DNA from: an uncultured Lachnospiraceae bacterium
GTDB taxonomy: Bacteria; Bacillota; Clostridia; Lachnospirales; Lachnospiraceae
DNA: 64,000 nt
NCBI GenBank assembly: GCA_910577175.1
Contig: CAJTLU010000016.1
Span: 13,844 to 77,843, forward strand
Reading direction: 5' to 3'
Shown here: positions 1 through 7,415 of the stretch, piece after piece
How the letters are laid out: every line of letters starts with the position of its first letter
Position numbering within the stretch: the first letter of the stretch is position 1
Notes under the pieces: generated by a model
Database searches by the model: none
Seen by the model: only the letters and a program-made list of their open reading frames with translations
Told to the model about the DNA's origin: nothing
Made by a program: the position numbers and the translations under genes

Positions 1-676
1 ATTCGCCACACCTTTCAAGGAGCTCCTCTCTGGTCAGCTCCTGCAGCAACGCTCCCTTGTGTATAATACCATACTTTGTTGCAATTTTCGAGAGTTCTTC
101 TAAAATATGGCTTGAAATAATAAATGTAATCCCGTGCTCCCGGTTTAACATCTCAAGCACCTCTCTCATTTCCGCAATTCCCTGCGGGTCCAGTCCGTTA
201 ATCGGCTCATCCAGAATCACAAGATCAGGATTCCCGATTAAGGCAAGGGCAATCCCGAGCCGCTGCTTCATGCCGAGGGAAAAGTTTCTCACATGCTTTT
301 TTCCTGTATCCTCCAGTCCCACAATCTTCAATACCTTTTCAATTTCGTCTTTTGCATTTGCTCCCATCGCAATACATTTTATTTTCAGATTCTCATATGC
401 AGACATATTGGCATACACTCCCGGATTCTCAATCAGCACGCCAATACGCTCCCGCAGCGCTCCTGCCTCTCTCCCGGTTTTTCCAAACAAAGAAATCTCT
501 CCCTCCGAAACTGCGGCAAGACCGGAAATCATCCTGAGAAGCGTTGTCTTTCCGGCACCGTTTCTCCCGATTAACCCGTAGATTTCTCCCTTTCTTACAT
601 GCAGGCTGACACGGTCTACCGCTTTCTGGCGTCCGTACTGCTTTGACAAGTTCTTTGTCGTCAACAAATACTCCAT
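1..676 (-). CDS. ABC transporter ATP-binding protein, bacitracin/lantibiotic-resistance type (3' end outside window)
   Basis: ATPase subunit of an ABC-2 type transporter; the left window edge cuts off its C-terminal part. The reading frame shows Walker A GRNGAGKT near residue 37, signature FSLGMKQRLGIALAL, Walker B LVILDEPINGLDP and the H-loop SSH, in the usual order. FSLGMKQRLG, instead of LSGGQ, is typical of BcrA-like ATPases that work with separate multi-span permeases in peptide-antibiotic resistance or self-immunity. The ATG at 676 follows a purine-rich site (AAGGAGG). It lies about 100 bases downstream of a response regulator on the same strand and is probably its target or co-transcribed. 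A permease would be expected just outside the window; the substrate cannot be told. Confidence 0.9.
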   Translation of the reverse strand, partial: MEYLLTTKNLSKQYGRQKAVDRVSLHVRKGEIYGLIGRNGAGKTTLLRMISGLAAVSEGEISLFGKTGREAGALRERIGVLIENPGVYANMSAYENLKIKCIAMGANAKDEIEKVLKIVGLEDTGKKHVRNFSLGMKQRLGIALALIGNPDLVILDEPINGLDPQGIAEMREVLEMLNREHGITFIISSHILEELSKIATKYGIIHKGALLQELTREELLERCGE

Positions 677-779
677 CTGCTCAAACCTCCTTAAACTTTA
701 CTCATGTACCATAACTACAGCATATCTGGCATTTGCAAATATTTCGCAAAGCAAAGTTTAAGAAATGTTAAAGTTCTTG

Positions 780-1457
780 CTATCTTGCCAGCTTGAATCC
801 GATTCCCCAGACCGTTTCGATATACTCCTCCTCTGTCACACTCTTTATCTTCTTACGGATGTTGCTGATATGGACGTTAATCGTCTTATCCTCTCCCAGA
901 TACATCTCGCCCCATGCATAGTCGTAAATATCCTGCTTGGTAAATACCCGCTTCGGATACAGCAAAAATAACTCCAATATCTTATACTCCTGTTTCGTCA
1001 GCACAAGCTCGTGCCCCTCCACACTTGCCGAAAAGCTTTCCTCATTCAGCATAAGCCCCTTATAAGTAAGCTTCCTCCCGGACACCTCCGTTCCTTTGGA
1101 ACAGCGGCGCACCTGTACGCCTACCCGTGCCGCCAGCTCTTCAAGCTCAAACGGCTTTGTAATATAATCCTCCGCTCCGTTGTTTAACAGCTCCACCTTA
1201 CTGTCCAGACTGTCCTTTGCAGACAGCACAATGACCGGAGCCGTTCCCCTCCTTCTGATTTCAGAAAGCAGCTCCTCCCCGGACATACCCGGAAGCATCA
1301 GGTCAAGCAGCACAAGCAGCGGTTCCTCCTGCTTTACATACAACAGCCCCTCCGTACCGGAAAACGCCTGGATGCACTCATAACCCTGCCGGACAAGCAC
1401 CTCCTTTATCATATTGTTAATCCCAGTATCATCCTCTACAATCAATATTTTTTTCAT
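780..1457 (-). CDS. OmpR/PhoB-family response regulator
   Basis: DNA-binding response regulator of 225 aa, the normal family length. The N-terminal receiver has the acidic pair D9/D10, phospho-acceptor D52 in LLDLMLPG, the SA switch at 79-80 and K101 in TKP. The C-terminal half is a winged helix ending in the typical DNA-recognition and wing sequence (NVHISNIRKKI, ETVWGIGFKL). The ATG at 1457 has AAGGAG four bases upstream. It is followed directly by the ABC ATPase; no histidine kinase gene lies between them, so the kinase is either beyond the left edge or elsewhere. Likely role: control of the adjacent ABC transporter in response to cell-envelope stress. The role is inferred from context only. 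Confidence 0.92.
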   Translation of the reverse strand: MKKILIVEDDTGINNMIKEVLVRQGYECIQAFSGTEGLLYVKQEEPLLVLLDLMLPGMSGEELLSEIRRRGTAPVIVLSAKDSLDSKVELLNNGAEDYITKPFELEELAARVGVQVRRCSKGTEVSGRKLTYKGLMLNEESFSASVEGHELVLTKQEYKILELFLLYPKRVFTKQDIYDYAWGEMYLGEDKTINVHISNIRKKIKSVTEEEYIETVWGIGFKLAR

Positions 1458-1515
1458 AAGGCTCCTTCTTCTTTTCCGGCTGTACCATCCGTCTTGTCAC
1501 GCCCGTCTGCCTGTA

Positions 1516-2439
1516 TTACCGTGTATCCCGCAGCGAAACAGCCTTCCGCTCCGTTATCCTGTCCCCCTCCTCTACGATACCACATAACAGCGGGGAATGT
1601 ACCTCATACTTCTCCCGGTTTTTTTGCACATATTCCGGACCGCGGCTGGCATAGCAGTAAATACAGCCGTTCGGGCAGGTATCATAGGCTCCGATATCTA
1701 CGCTTTCCACACAGCCGCACGCCTCTCTCTGGTTTTTATCCTTAGAAGCCTTTATACCACTTCCGGTAAGCTCCTCTATCAGGCTCTTATCTATACAGCA
1801 GTTGTGTGCGATGCCGCAGTGCGTCAGATCCATCTCCTCTGCGCAGCTTGCAAGCTCCATTCCGTTCTCTCCTGCAATTTTGCACAGCTCCCTTGCGAAG
1901 TCCTCCAGCTCCGCCTGAGGAAGCTCATAGACGCCCGCCGTCTGCATATTCTTTCTGTTTTTGGCATAGCTGTCCACAAAGCTGATGATACACTTTTTCG
2001 TATACCCGCACAGCGTTTCCGCTATCTGCCGGAACGCCTTCCTATGATACTCCGGCGTATAGGTCTTTGTAAATAAAACCGGGTCGTACCGCCACAGTAC
2101 GCGCCTGCTCCCGATTTGTCCGGAAAGCCTCTGGAATACCGGAAGCATCACCTCTCTCTTATGAGGCACATTACGCTCAATATCCCTTCCATAACCTGTC
2201 AGTGTAAACTGGAAGTAATATTGGTACGCCGAAAGCTCCTCCATTCGCCCGAGCATCGGCGCCGGATTCTTTGTCCAGAATACAATACAATCCACCACCT
2301 CCGGCGACAGCGCAATCCGGCTGAGCTGATGCGGATTCATCGGATTGCGCGCATACACAAAGCCCTCCTTCAACCGTTCAAAAAACCAGTCCGAATAGCA
2401 GGCGGGGATATCGGTTCTCCGGCTGACACTCAGAATCAT
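1516..2439 (-). CDS. DUF1848 family protein with C-terminal radical-SAM-like cysteine cluster
   Basis: Protein of 307 aa matching the DUF1848 family by its start (ILSVSRRTDIPACYSDW) and its WTKNP motif. Its function is not established. Near the C-terminus, around residue 260, it carries CPNGCIYCYA, a CX3CX2C arrangement like the [4Fe-4S] cluster motif of radical SAM enzymes but at the wrong end of the protein; four further cysteines lie between residues 200 and 245. The start ATG overlaps the stop of the upstream acetyltransferase gene (ATGA), so the two are probably translationally coupled. An iron-sulfur or radical-SAM-related enzyme is plausible, substrate unknown. Confidence 0.85.
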   Translation of the reverse strand: MILSVSRRTDIPACYSDWFFERLKEGFVYARNPMNPHQLSRIALSPEVVDCIVFWTKNPAPMLGRMEELSAYQYYFQFTLTGYGRDIERNVPHKREVMLPVFQRLSGQIGSRRVLWRYDPVLFTKTYTPEYHRKAFRQIAETLCGYTKKCIISFVDSYAKNRKNMQTAGVYELPQAELEDFARELCKIAGENGMELASCAEEMDLTHCGIAHNCCIDKSLIEELTGSGIKASKDKNQREACGCVESVDIGAYDTCPNGCIYCYASRGPEYVQKNREKYEVHSPLLCGIVEEGDRITERKAVSLRDTR

Positions 2440-3113
2440 ACGCCGCTTCTTTCTGCCTTATAATCCTCAAGACTGATATGAAACTGCGTGCAAGGGTCCG
2501 GCATATCAGGAAGAAAGCCTGTCTGCCTGTAAACCGCCTGTGCACGCAGATTTTCTGCCTTTGTTCCAAGGTACAGATATTTTGTCCCAAACACCTCAAA
2601 TGCCAGCTTTTGCGCTAACCGCAGCGCTTCCCTGCCGTATCCCTTCCCTTTTTCCGTAATAGCAATTCTTTTTAACTCCATCCGTTCTTTTACCTGTACC
2701 ATATCACGGAATATAATAAATCCGACCGGCGTACCATCTTCCTTTTCGATAATGGTCTGTAGGAAATCCCTGTCGCCGAATTTTGCAATCCGAAAACCCA
2801 GAGGCCAGCTTCCGACCCAGGGAGAATTATCTTCGTCAAGCTCTACGGAATGCATAAACTCTGCATCTGCAATATTCGCTCTGCGGATTACCAGCCGTTT
2901 TCCCCGGATCAGTTCCATACGCTCACTGCTGTCATTCTTTACCCCGTTCAGGAAATCCATTGCAAAATATGTTTCAAACTCTGCAAGCTGCTCCACCGTA
3001 GACTGGCTGCCCTGATTCCTCTTATGAACTTCAAGAAACTCATAATACGCCTCCTTATAGCAGGGTTTTTCCTCAAATAGCGCAAATAATTCTTCTTTTC
3101 TCTTTGTATCCAT
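2436..3113 (-). CDS. GNAT-family N-acetyltransferase with N-terminal helical extension
   Basis: Acetyl-CoA-dependent N-acetyltransferase of about 225 aa. The GNAT fold covers roughly residues 70-215, with the acetyl-CoA loop in ITEKGKGYGREALRLA and the C-terminal YLGTKAENLRAQAVYRQTGF segment. About 65 residues of charged helix precede it. I chose the ATG at 3113 because GGAAGG lies just upstream; an in-frame TTG at 3134 would add seven residues but has no better site. Its stop overlaps the start of the DUF1848 gene by four bases, so the two form an operon. Substrate unknown. Confidence 0.85.
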   Translation of the reverse strand: MDTKRKEELFALFEEKPCYKEAYYEFLEVHKRNQGSQSTVEQLAEFETYFAMDFLNGVKNDSSERMELIRGKRLVIRRANIADAEFMHSVELDEDNSPWVGSWPLGFRIAKFGDRDFLQTIIEKEDGTPVGFIIFRDMVQVKERMELKRIAITEKGKGYGREALRLAQKLAFEVFGTKYLYLGTKAENLRAQAVYRQTGFLPDMPDPCTQFHISLEDYKAERSGV

Positions 3114-3140
3114 ACTACCTTCCTTTCCTGGCAAGTTAAC

Positions 3141-4391
3141 CTACAGCCAATTCATGCACTTTTCAAACACTACCTTCTTTTCTCCCCTTTCTATTGTTCC
3201 GATTTCATAACACGCATAAAACTGATGGATATGCTTCATAACGGCAGCAGTATCCCTCCGGGACACCACCAAGTTAAAGCCCACGCCGCAGTTAAACGTC
3301 CGCAGCATTTCTTCATCGCTGATATTCCCGCTGTTTTTGATGTACTTGAATATATTCAGGGTTTTTATTTTCGATAAATCGATTCTGGCACTTAACCCGT
3401 CCGGAATCACCCGGCACAGGTTCCCTTCTATCCCGCCTCCGGTAATATGCGCCATTCCATGGATACCCTCCCTGCCAGACAACCCCCTGATTGCTTTATA
3501 ATAAGGCGTATGCGGCTTCATAATCTGCTCTATAAAGGTCAAGCCGTCTATTTTATCCAGCTTTATTTGCGGCATTTTATCCATCAGTAAACGGACTAAC
3601 GAATACCCGTTGGTATGCAGCCCGTTTGAAGCAACTGCCAGAACGGCGTCCCCTTCTTCTATTGCAGAGCCGTCAATCACCTTTGATTTTTCAACAATCC
3701 CGGCAATACTTGAGGTAAGCACATAAACTCCCGGTTCTACCACCAACGGCTGTATGGAGGTTTCACCGCCTACCAGAGCACATTCATTCAGCCTGCATGC
3801 CTCTGACACGCCTTTTACCAGTGTTTTAATGGTATCCTTTTCCGCATTTCCACATACAATCGTGTCCAACACCGCCAAAGGCCTTGCCCCCATGACTACA
3901 ATATCATTTACCAGATGATTCACCATATCGTGACAGATGGATTCCGTATACCCGTACTCCATGGCAAGCTTCTGCTTGGAGCCCGGCTCTTCCGATTTTA
4001 ATACCAGTACCGGATGTTTCATCTCCGGGAAATGAATATCATACAGCGACGCAAACGGTCCCAGTCCGTTTAAAACACGCTTATCACTTGTTTCGAGATA
4101 CCTTGACATTTCCTTCTTTATCGTATCCGTATAAGTAATATCAATTCCCGCCTTACTATAAGATAAGCCCTCCGTATCCCTTTCACTCCCGGCTAAAATC
4201 TCATCTGCCGATACATTTAATACAATTGCCAGATCTCTCAATATCTCGATATTCGGATATGCTATCCCGTTCTCCCACTTCGATATTGCCTGAAATGAAA
4301 CATTCAGCTTATCTGCAAGCTGCTGCTGCGTCAACCCGAGTGCCTTGCGCTTGTCCATTATAAAACTTCCAACTTTTCTACTGTCCAGCAT
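3141..4391 (-). CDS. XRE-type helix-turn-helix fused to a PurM (AIR synthetase) domain
   Basis: A 416 aa fusion. Residues 1-66 are an XRE/HTH_3 DNA-binding domain (LTQQQLADKLNVSFQAISKW). From about residue 78 the protein reads as phosphoribosylformylglycinamidine cyclo-ligase: YSKAGIDI, NGLGPFASL, the superfamily signature DX4GAXP (NDIVVMGARP, 163-171), LVGGETS, SNGLHTNGYSLVR, HITGGG and FNCGVG. The loop that is DG(V/I)GTK in active PurM reads EEPGSK (about 134-139), so the acidic start and the GT are changed while the lysine stays. It may be a regulator sensing a purine intermediate or ATP, or an enzyme with altered activity. GGAGG precedes the ATG. No other purine-synthesis gene is adjacent. 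Domain assignment is firm; function is inference. Confidence 0.9.
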   Translation of the reverse strand: MLDSRKVGSFIMDKRKALGLTQQQLADKLNVSFQAISKWENGIAYPNIEILRDLAIVLNVSADEILAGSERDTEGLSYSKAGIDITYTDTIKKEMSRYLETSDKRVLNGLGPFASLYDIHFPEMKHPVLVLKSEEPGSKQKLAMEYGYTESICHDMVNHLVNDIVVMGARPLAVLDTIVCGNAEKDTIKTLVKGVSEACRLNECALVGGETSIQPLVVEPGVYVLTSSIAGIVEKSKVIDGSAIEEGDAVLAVASNGLHTNGYSLVRLLMDKMPQIKLDKIDGLTFIEQIMKPHTPYYKAIRGLSGREGIHGMAHITGGGIEGNLCRVIPDGLSARIDLSKIKTLNIFKYIKNSGNISDEEMLRTFNCGVGFNLVVSRRDTAAVMKHIHQFYACYEIGTIERGEKKVVFEKCMNWL

Positions 4392-4542
4392 AGGAACTAC
4401 CTCCGTTTTTGTTTTATAATAGCTTACACCAAAGTCCTTCTACAATAACCAAGTAAGAGAATTTATTGTCCGGATTCAACCGGTGGTTGAGCAGCTGATA
4501 TTACGCCGGGGGCTATTTTACCTGCCTTATTTTTCTATTTTC

Positions 4543-5310
4543 CTATCGCTTCCGGTAATGGCCTCTCCCGTTAAATTCAAGTATCCCTTTATCCCGGAGC
4601 AGTTGCAGCTGCTGGCGGATTTTATCCTTTATATGATGATTTTCCGGATGCTTTTCCGCCAATTGTGTCTCAAACGCATACATCTGCTTCAATGTAAAAT
4701 CGCGACCCTCTATTTTATTTACACAGCGCAGGACATCCAGAATCCATCCTCTGGCGTCCAGCCGGTATTCACGGAGAAATACTGTCCCTCTGACCATGGA
4801 AAGAACCTCCTTCGTTTTCCGGATTTGCCCGTCCCTTACAAGAAAGATACGACCCTCCTGCGGAATATCCCTTAAAAGAATATTACACCCGGTCCAGCCT
4901 GCACGCCTTGCCGACGCTGCAAGCGGCCTCCTTTTCTCAATTACCCCGGCAGAAAAGAAATGCTTCGGCACCAGAATAAGGTTTTTTACCTGTAAATCCG
5001 CTTTTCCATACTGTAAAAAGAAAAAATTCGGGTTATTTACAGCCTCTATACGCTCTATCATAGCGGTATATGCACCGCCGTTTATCTTATTCCGTATTGT
5101 AGTTTTCTTACTCTTCAGTTCATACTCCTCGGCACATTCCGGACAGAAAAAATCTGCAACCGGCCTGTTATTTTCAAAACGATTGATATGAGGCGCTCCG
5201 CAATACGGACAAAACAAAGCCTGCTTTGCCCAGCTTTCCGTAATGACGCGCATCCTTTGCGAAGGACTCCGGTACTGCTCCGCTACACTCTCATCCATCT
5301 GTAAATTCAT
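4543..5310 (-). CDS. dpnI: DpnI-type methyl-directed restriction endonuclease
   Basis: A 255 aa homologue of Streptococcus pneumoniae DpnI, recognisable along its full length: an N-terminal catalytic PD-(D/E)XK domain followed by a C-terminal winged helix. Catalytic residues fall at the same numbers as in DpnI: D53 in RPVADF, and E64 and K66 in YELKSKK. Four zinc-binding cysteines (C34, C37, C56, C59) frame the active site. The motifs NNPNFFFL and ARRAGWTGCNI, and the C-terminal KIRQQLQLLRDKGI, also match. Family knowledge: this enzyme cuts GATC only when adenine is N6-methylated on both strands, and so restricts Dam-modified foreign DNA. The host must lack GATC adenine methylation. No methylase gene is nearby. 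Transcribed after the HAM1-like gene, 62 bases away. Confidence 0.93.
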   Translation of the reverse strand: MNLQMDESVAEQYRSPSQRMRVITESWAKQALFCPYCGAPHINRFENNRPVADFFCPECAEEYELKSKKTTIRNKINGGAYTAMIERIEAVNNPNFFFLQYGKADLQVKNLILVPKHFFSAGVIEKRRPLAASARRAGWTGCNILLRDIPQEGRIFLVRDGQIRKTKEVLSMVRGTVFLREYRLDARGWILDVLRCVNKIEGRDFTLKQMYAFETQLAEKHPENHHIKDKIRQQLQLLRDKGILEFNGRGHYRKR

Positions 5311-5372
5311 TTTACTGCCACACCTTTCGCCCTTACTGCTCTTCTGTTATTTTTGTAAATCCTTATTCTCTA

Positions 5373-6005
5373 TTATCTCCTATCCTCTTCACCTCTAAAA
5401 ACCCTCTGAAAAAATTCCAAAAAACCATCCTCAACCGCAACCTGATCCAATTTCTCTGCCGGTAAATCATAAAAGTATTGTCCGGTTTTTCTATCCATCG
5501 ATATACTATCTAACGGAAAGCCCTTTTTCCTGATTGCACTGTGCGGCGTATCCGTCAAAATAAACTGTTCGCTTTCCATCGACGGCTCCATCGCTTCATA
5601 AATCCGGTTTTCATCCATTACAAAACAGATTGCATTTTTGTATCTTGCGGTGAGATTTCCATATTGCTTCGCCAAACTGGAATAATATTCTAACATTTGC
5701 TCATCGGATAAATAATTCCCATTGACCGTGCGCACATGCACACCCGGCTGGATTTCCTCCGGCACACCATCAAAATACAAGCCGGAATCACAGGAAAATA
5801 CAGGCATCTGGAACGCCTTATAATATGCTACGGCCTTCTGCCTGGCATTTTCAAGAGGTGTATTCCCGTCCTCGGGTACTACAGGAATCGTGGCTCCCTC
5901 TGCTTTTAAATCATGCAACCCTATCAGTTCTATCCCTAACTTTTCAAGTCTCCGTTTCATTGCATCCAGCTTTGCCGGATTCCCTGTTCCATAGAGTAAT
6001 TTCAT
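5373..6005 (-). CDS. HAM1/RdgB-like non-canonical purine NTP pyrophosphatase
   Basis: A 210 aa protein of the HAM1/ITPase superfamily. It opens with the diagnostic substrate loop GTGNPAKLDAMKRRL (residues 6-20). It then has PEDGNTPLENARQKAVAYYKAF (about 53-74) and SCDSGLYFDG (about 81-90, the catalytic aspartate region). The C-terminal half diverges from standard RdgB, so it may have another nucleotide substrate. Expected reaction: hydrolysis of ITP, XTP or dITP to the monophosphate plus pyrophosphate, keeping deaminated purines out of DNA and RNA. It is the first gene of a short minus-strand run that continues into the DpnI-type gene. Confidence 0.75.
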   Translation of the reverse strand: MKLLYGTGNPAKLDAMKRRLEKLGIELIGLHDLKAEGATIPVVPEDGNTPLENARQKAVAYYKAFQMPVFSCDSGLYFDGVPEEIQPGVHVRTVNGNYLSDEQMLEYYSSLAKQYGNLTARYKNAICFVMDENRIYEAMEPSMESEQFILTDTPHSAIRKKGFPLDSISMDRKTGQYFYDLPAEKLDQVAVEDGFLEFFQRVFRGEEDRR

Positions 6006-6157
6006 TTTCGAATCTTCTCTTTCTTATATTTGTGTGAGAGACGAATGCCATACTCCGGCACATGAATACCGGAGCCAAGACAGCACTGCTTGTTCTATTT
6101 TCCATACTGTATCAGGTCCACTGACAAAAGAAAATAATTTCCGGCTATTAAAGAAAA

Positions 6158-6183
6158 CCCCCGGAAATACTGGATTTCCGGGG
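6158..6183 (-). terminator. Intrinsic terminator after rpsI
   Basis: Perfect 10-bp stem (CCCCGGAAAT pairing with ATTTCCGGGG) around a 5-base loop, followed on the minus strand by a T-rich stretch with four Ts and then more. It lies about 30 bases after the rpsI stop and ends the rplM-rpsI operon before the HAM1-like gene. Confidence 0.85.
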
Positions 6184-6212
6184 TATATCTCTTTCCCATT
6201 CCGGGCGTGCAA

Positions 6213-6605
6213 TTATCTCTTACTGAACTGCGGCGCACGTCTTGCAGCCTTTAAGCCGTACTTCTTTCTTTCCTTCATACGAGGGTCTCTTGTTAAGAAG
6301 CCGGCCTTCTTTAATGCCGGACGGTAATCAGCATCTGCCTGCAGCAGGGCACGGGAAATGCCATGCCGGATAGCGCCTGCCTGACCGGTGAAGCCACCGC
6401 CGCGTACATTGACAAGAACGTCAAACTTGTCAGCGGTCTCAGTTAATACAAGCGGCTGACGAACGATAAGCTTTAAGGTCTCCAGACCGAAATACTTGTC
6501 GATATCTCTCTTATTAATCGTTACCTTACCGGTTCCCGGTAAGAGGTATACTCTGGCAATACTGCTCTTTCTTCTGCCAGTACCATAATATCTTGCTTTC
6601 GCCAT
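6213..6605 (-). CDS. rpsI: 30S ribosomal protein S9
   Basis: S9 of 130 aa, the standard length. The N-terminal YYGTGRRKSSIARV and the C-terminal basic tail ending KAARRAPQFSKR, which reaches into the decoding centre near tRNA, are both intact. It follows rplM by 24 bases, the conserved rplM-rpsI pair. The ATG has an AGGAGG site. Confidence 0.98.
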   Translation of the reverse strand: MAKARYYGTGRRKSSIARVYLLPGTGKVTINKRDIDKYFGLETLKLIVRQPLVLTETADKFDVLVNVRGGGFTGQAGAIRHGISRALLQADADYRPALKKAGFLTRDPRMKERKKYGLKAARRAPQFSKR

Positions 6606-6629
6606 TTTTATTTCCTCCTTTCGACCTGA

Positions 6630-7064
6630 TTAAAACTTAATTTCTAATGCTTCCGGCTTCTGTGCAGCATGCGGATGCTCAGCGCCTGCGTATACATGTA
6701 ACTTCGTAATCATGCTTCTTCCTAACGGTCCCTTCGGAAGCATGCCCTTTACTGCAAGCGTAATAACCTCGGTCGGCTTCTTATCCAGCATTTCCTTTAA
6801 GGTCGTCTCTCTCATTCCGCCCGGATAATCAGAGTGATTAAAATAAATCTTCTGCTCCAGCTTCTTACCGGTTACCTTTACCTTTTCTGCATTTACAACG
6901 ATAACATTGTCACCGGTGTCAAGGAACGGGGTGTAGGTCGGCTTGTTCTTGCCTCTTAAAATCTTGGCGATTTCAGAGGAGAGGCGGCCTAACGTCTGTC
7001 CCTGTGCATCGATTACATACCATTTTCTTTCGATGGTAGCCGGACTTGCCATAAAACTCTTCAT
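6630..7064 (-). CDS. rplM: 50S ribosomal protein L13
   Basis: L13 of 144 aa, an early 23S rRNA-binding assembly protein. Recognised by RKWYVIDAQGQTLGRLSSEIA, GDNVIVVNAEKV and GMLPKGPLGR. I chose the ATG at 7064 (MKSFMASPATIERKW) because GGAGG lies seven bases upstream; an upstream in-frame ATG would place fourteen untypical residues over the leader. It starts the rplM-rpsI operon behind its own promoter and a hairpin-forming leader. Confidence 0.98.
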   Translation of the reverse strand: MKSFMASPATIERKWYVIDAQGQTLGRLSSEIAKILRGKNKPTYTPFLDTGDNVIVVNAEKVKVTGKKLEQKIYFNHSDYPGGMRETTLKEMLDKKPTEVITLAVKGMLPKGPLGRSMITKLHVYAGAEHPHAAQKPEALEIKF

Positions 7065-7111
7065 AGCGTTTCCTCCTTCATTCATTTCAAACTTCATTCT
7101 ATTCAATCATG

Positions 7112-7136
7112 GTCAGCTTCCGCTGACAATGCGGAA
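7112..7136 (-). promoter_or_regulatory. Candidate L13 leader with mutually exclusive hairpins
   Basis: In the short rplM leader, GTCAGC and GCTGAC (7112-7127) form a 6-bp stem closed by a GGAA-type tetraloop. TTCCGC and GCGGAA (7118-7136) can form a second stem using the same bases. Only one can exist at a time, as expected of an autoregulatory ribosomal-protein leader. L13 leaders are known in Firmicutes; that this is one is inference from position and shape. Confidence 0.5.
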
Positions 7137-7156
7137 TAACCTTACCAACGTTTCGT

Positions 7157-7185
7157 ATTATAACGGCTGCCCGGAGTAAAGTCAA
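7157..7185 (-). promoter_or_regulatory. Sigma-A promoter of rplM-rpsI
   Basis: On the minus strand TTGACT (-35), a 17-base spacer and a perfect TATAAT (-10), giving a leader of roughly 85 bases before the rplM ATG. Confidence 0.8.
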
Positions 7186-7415
7186 GCGTTTTTCAAGGAT
7201 TATTTTAACTTTTTTAAATTTTTCTCCCTTTTCATTTGTAAAAATCATTTTTCAAATTATTTTTCTTAGTGATTTTTCATTTTTGTAAGGATATGCCTTG
7301 AATCTGACTGGTACTTTTGCCCGGTTTTCTCCTTTTGAAGTCCTTGCCTCTGCCTCCCAAGGTCCGCATCTGCTTTCTGCTTTTTACCTTTTGCTCCGTG
7401 TTCCCGGCTTCCCGC

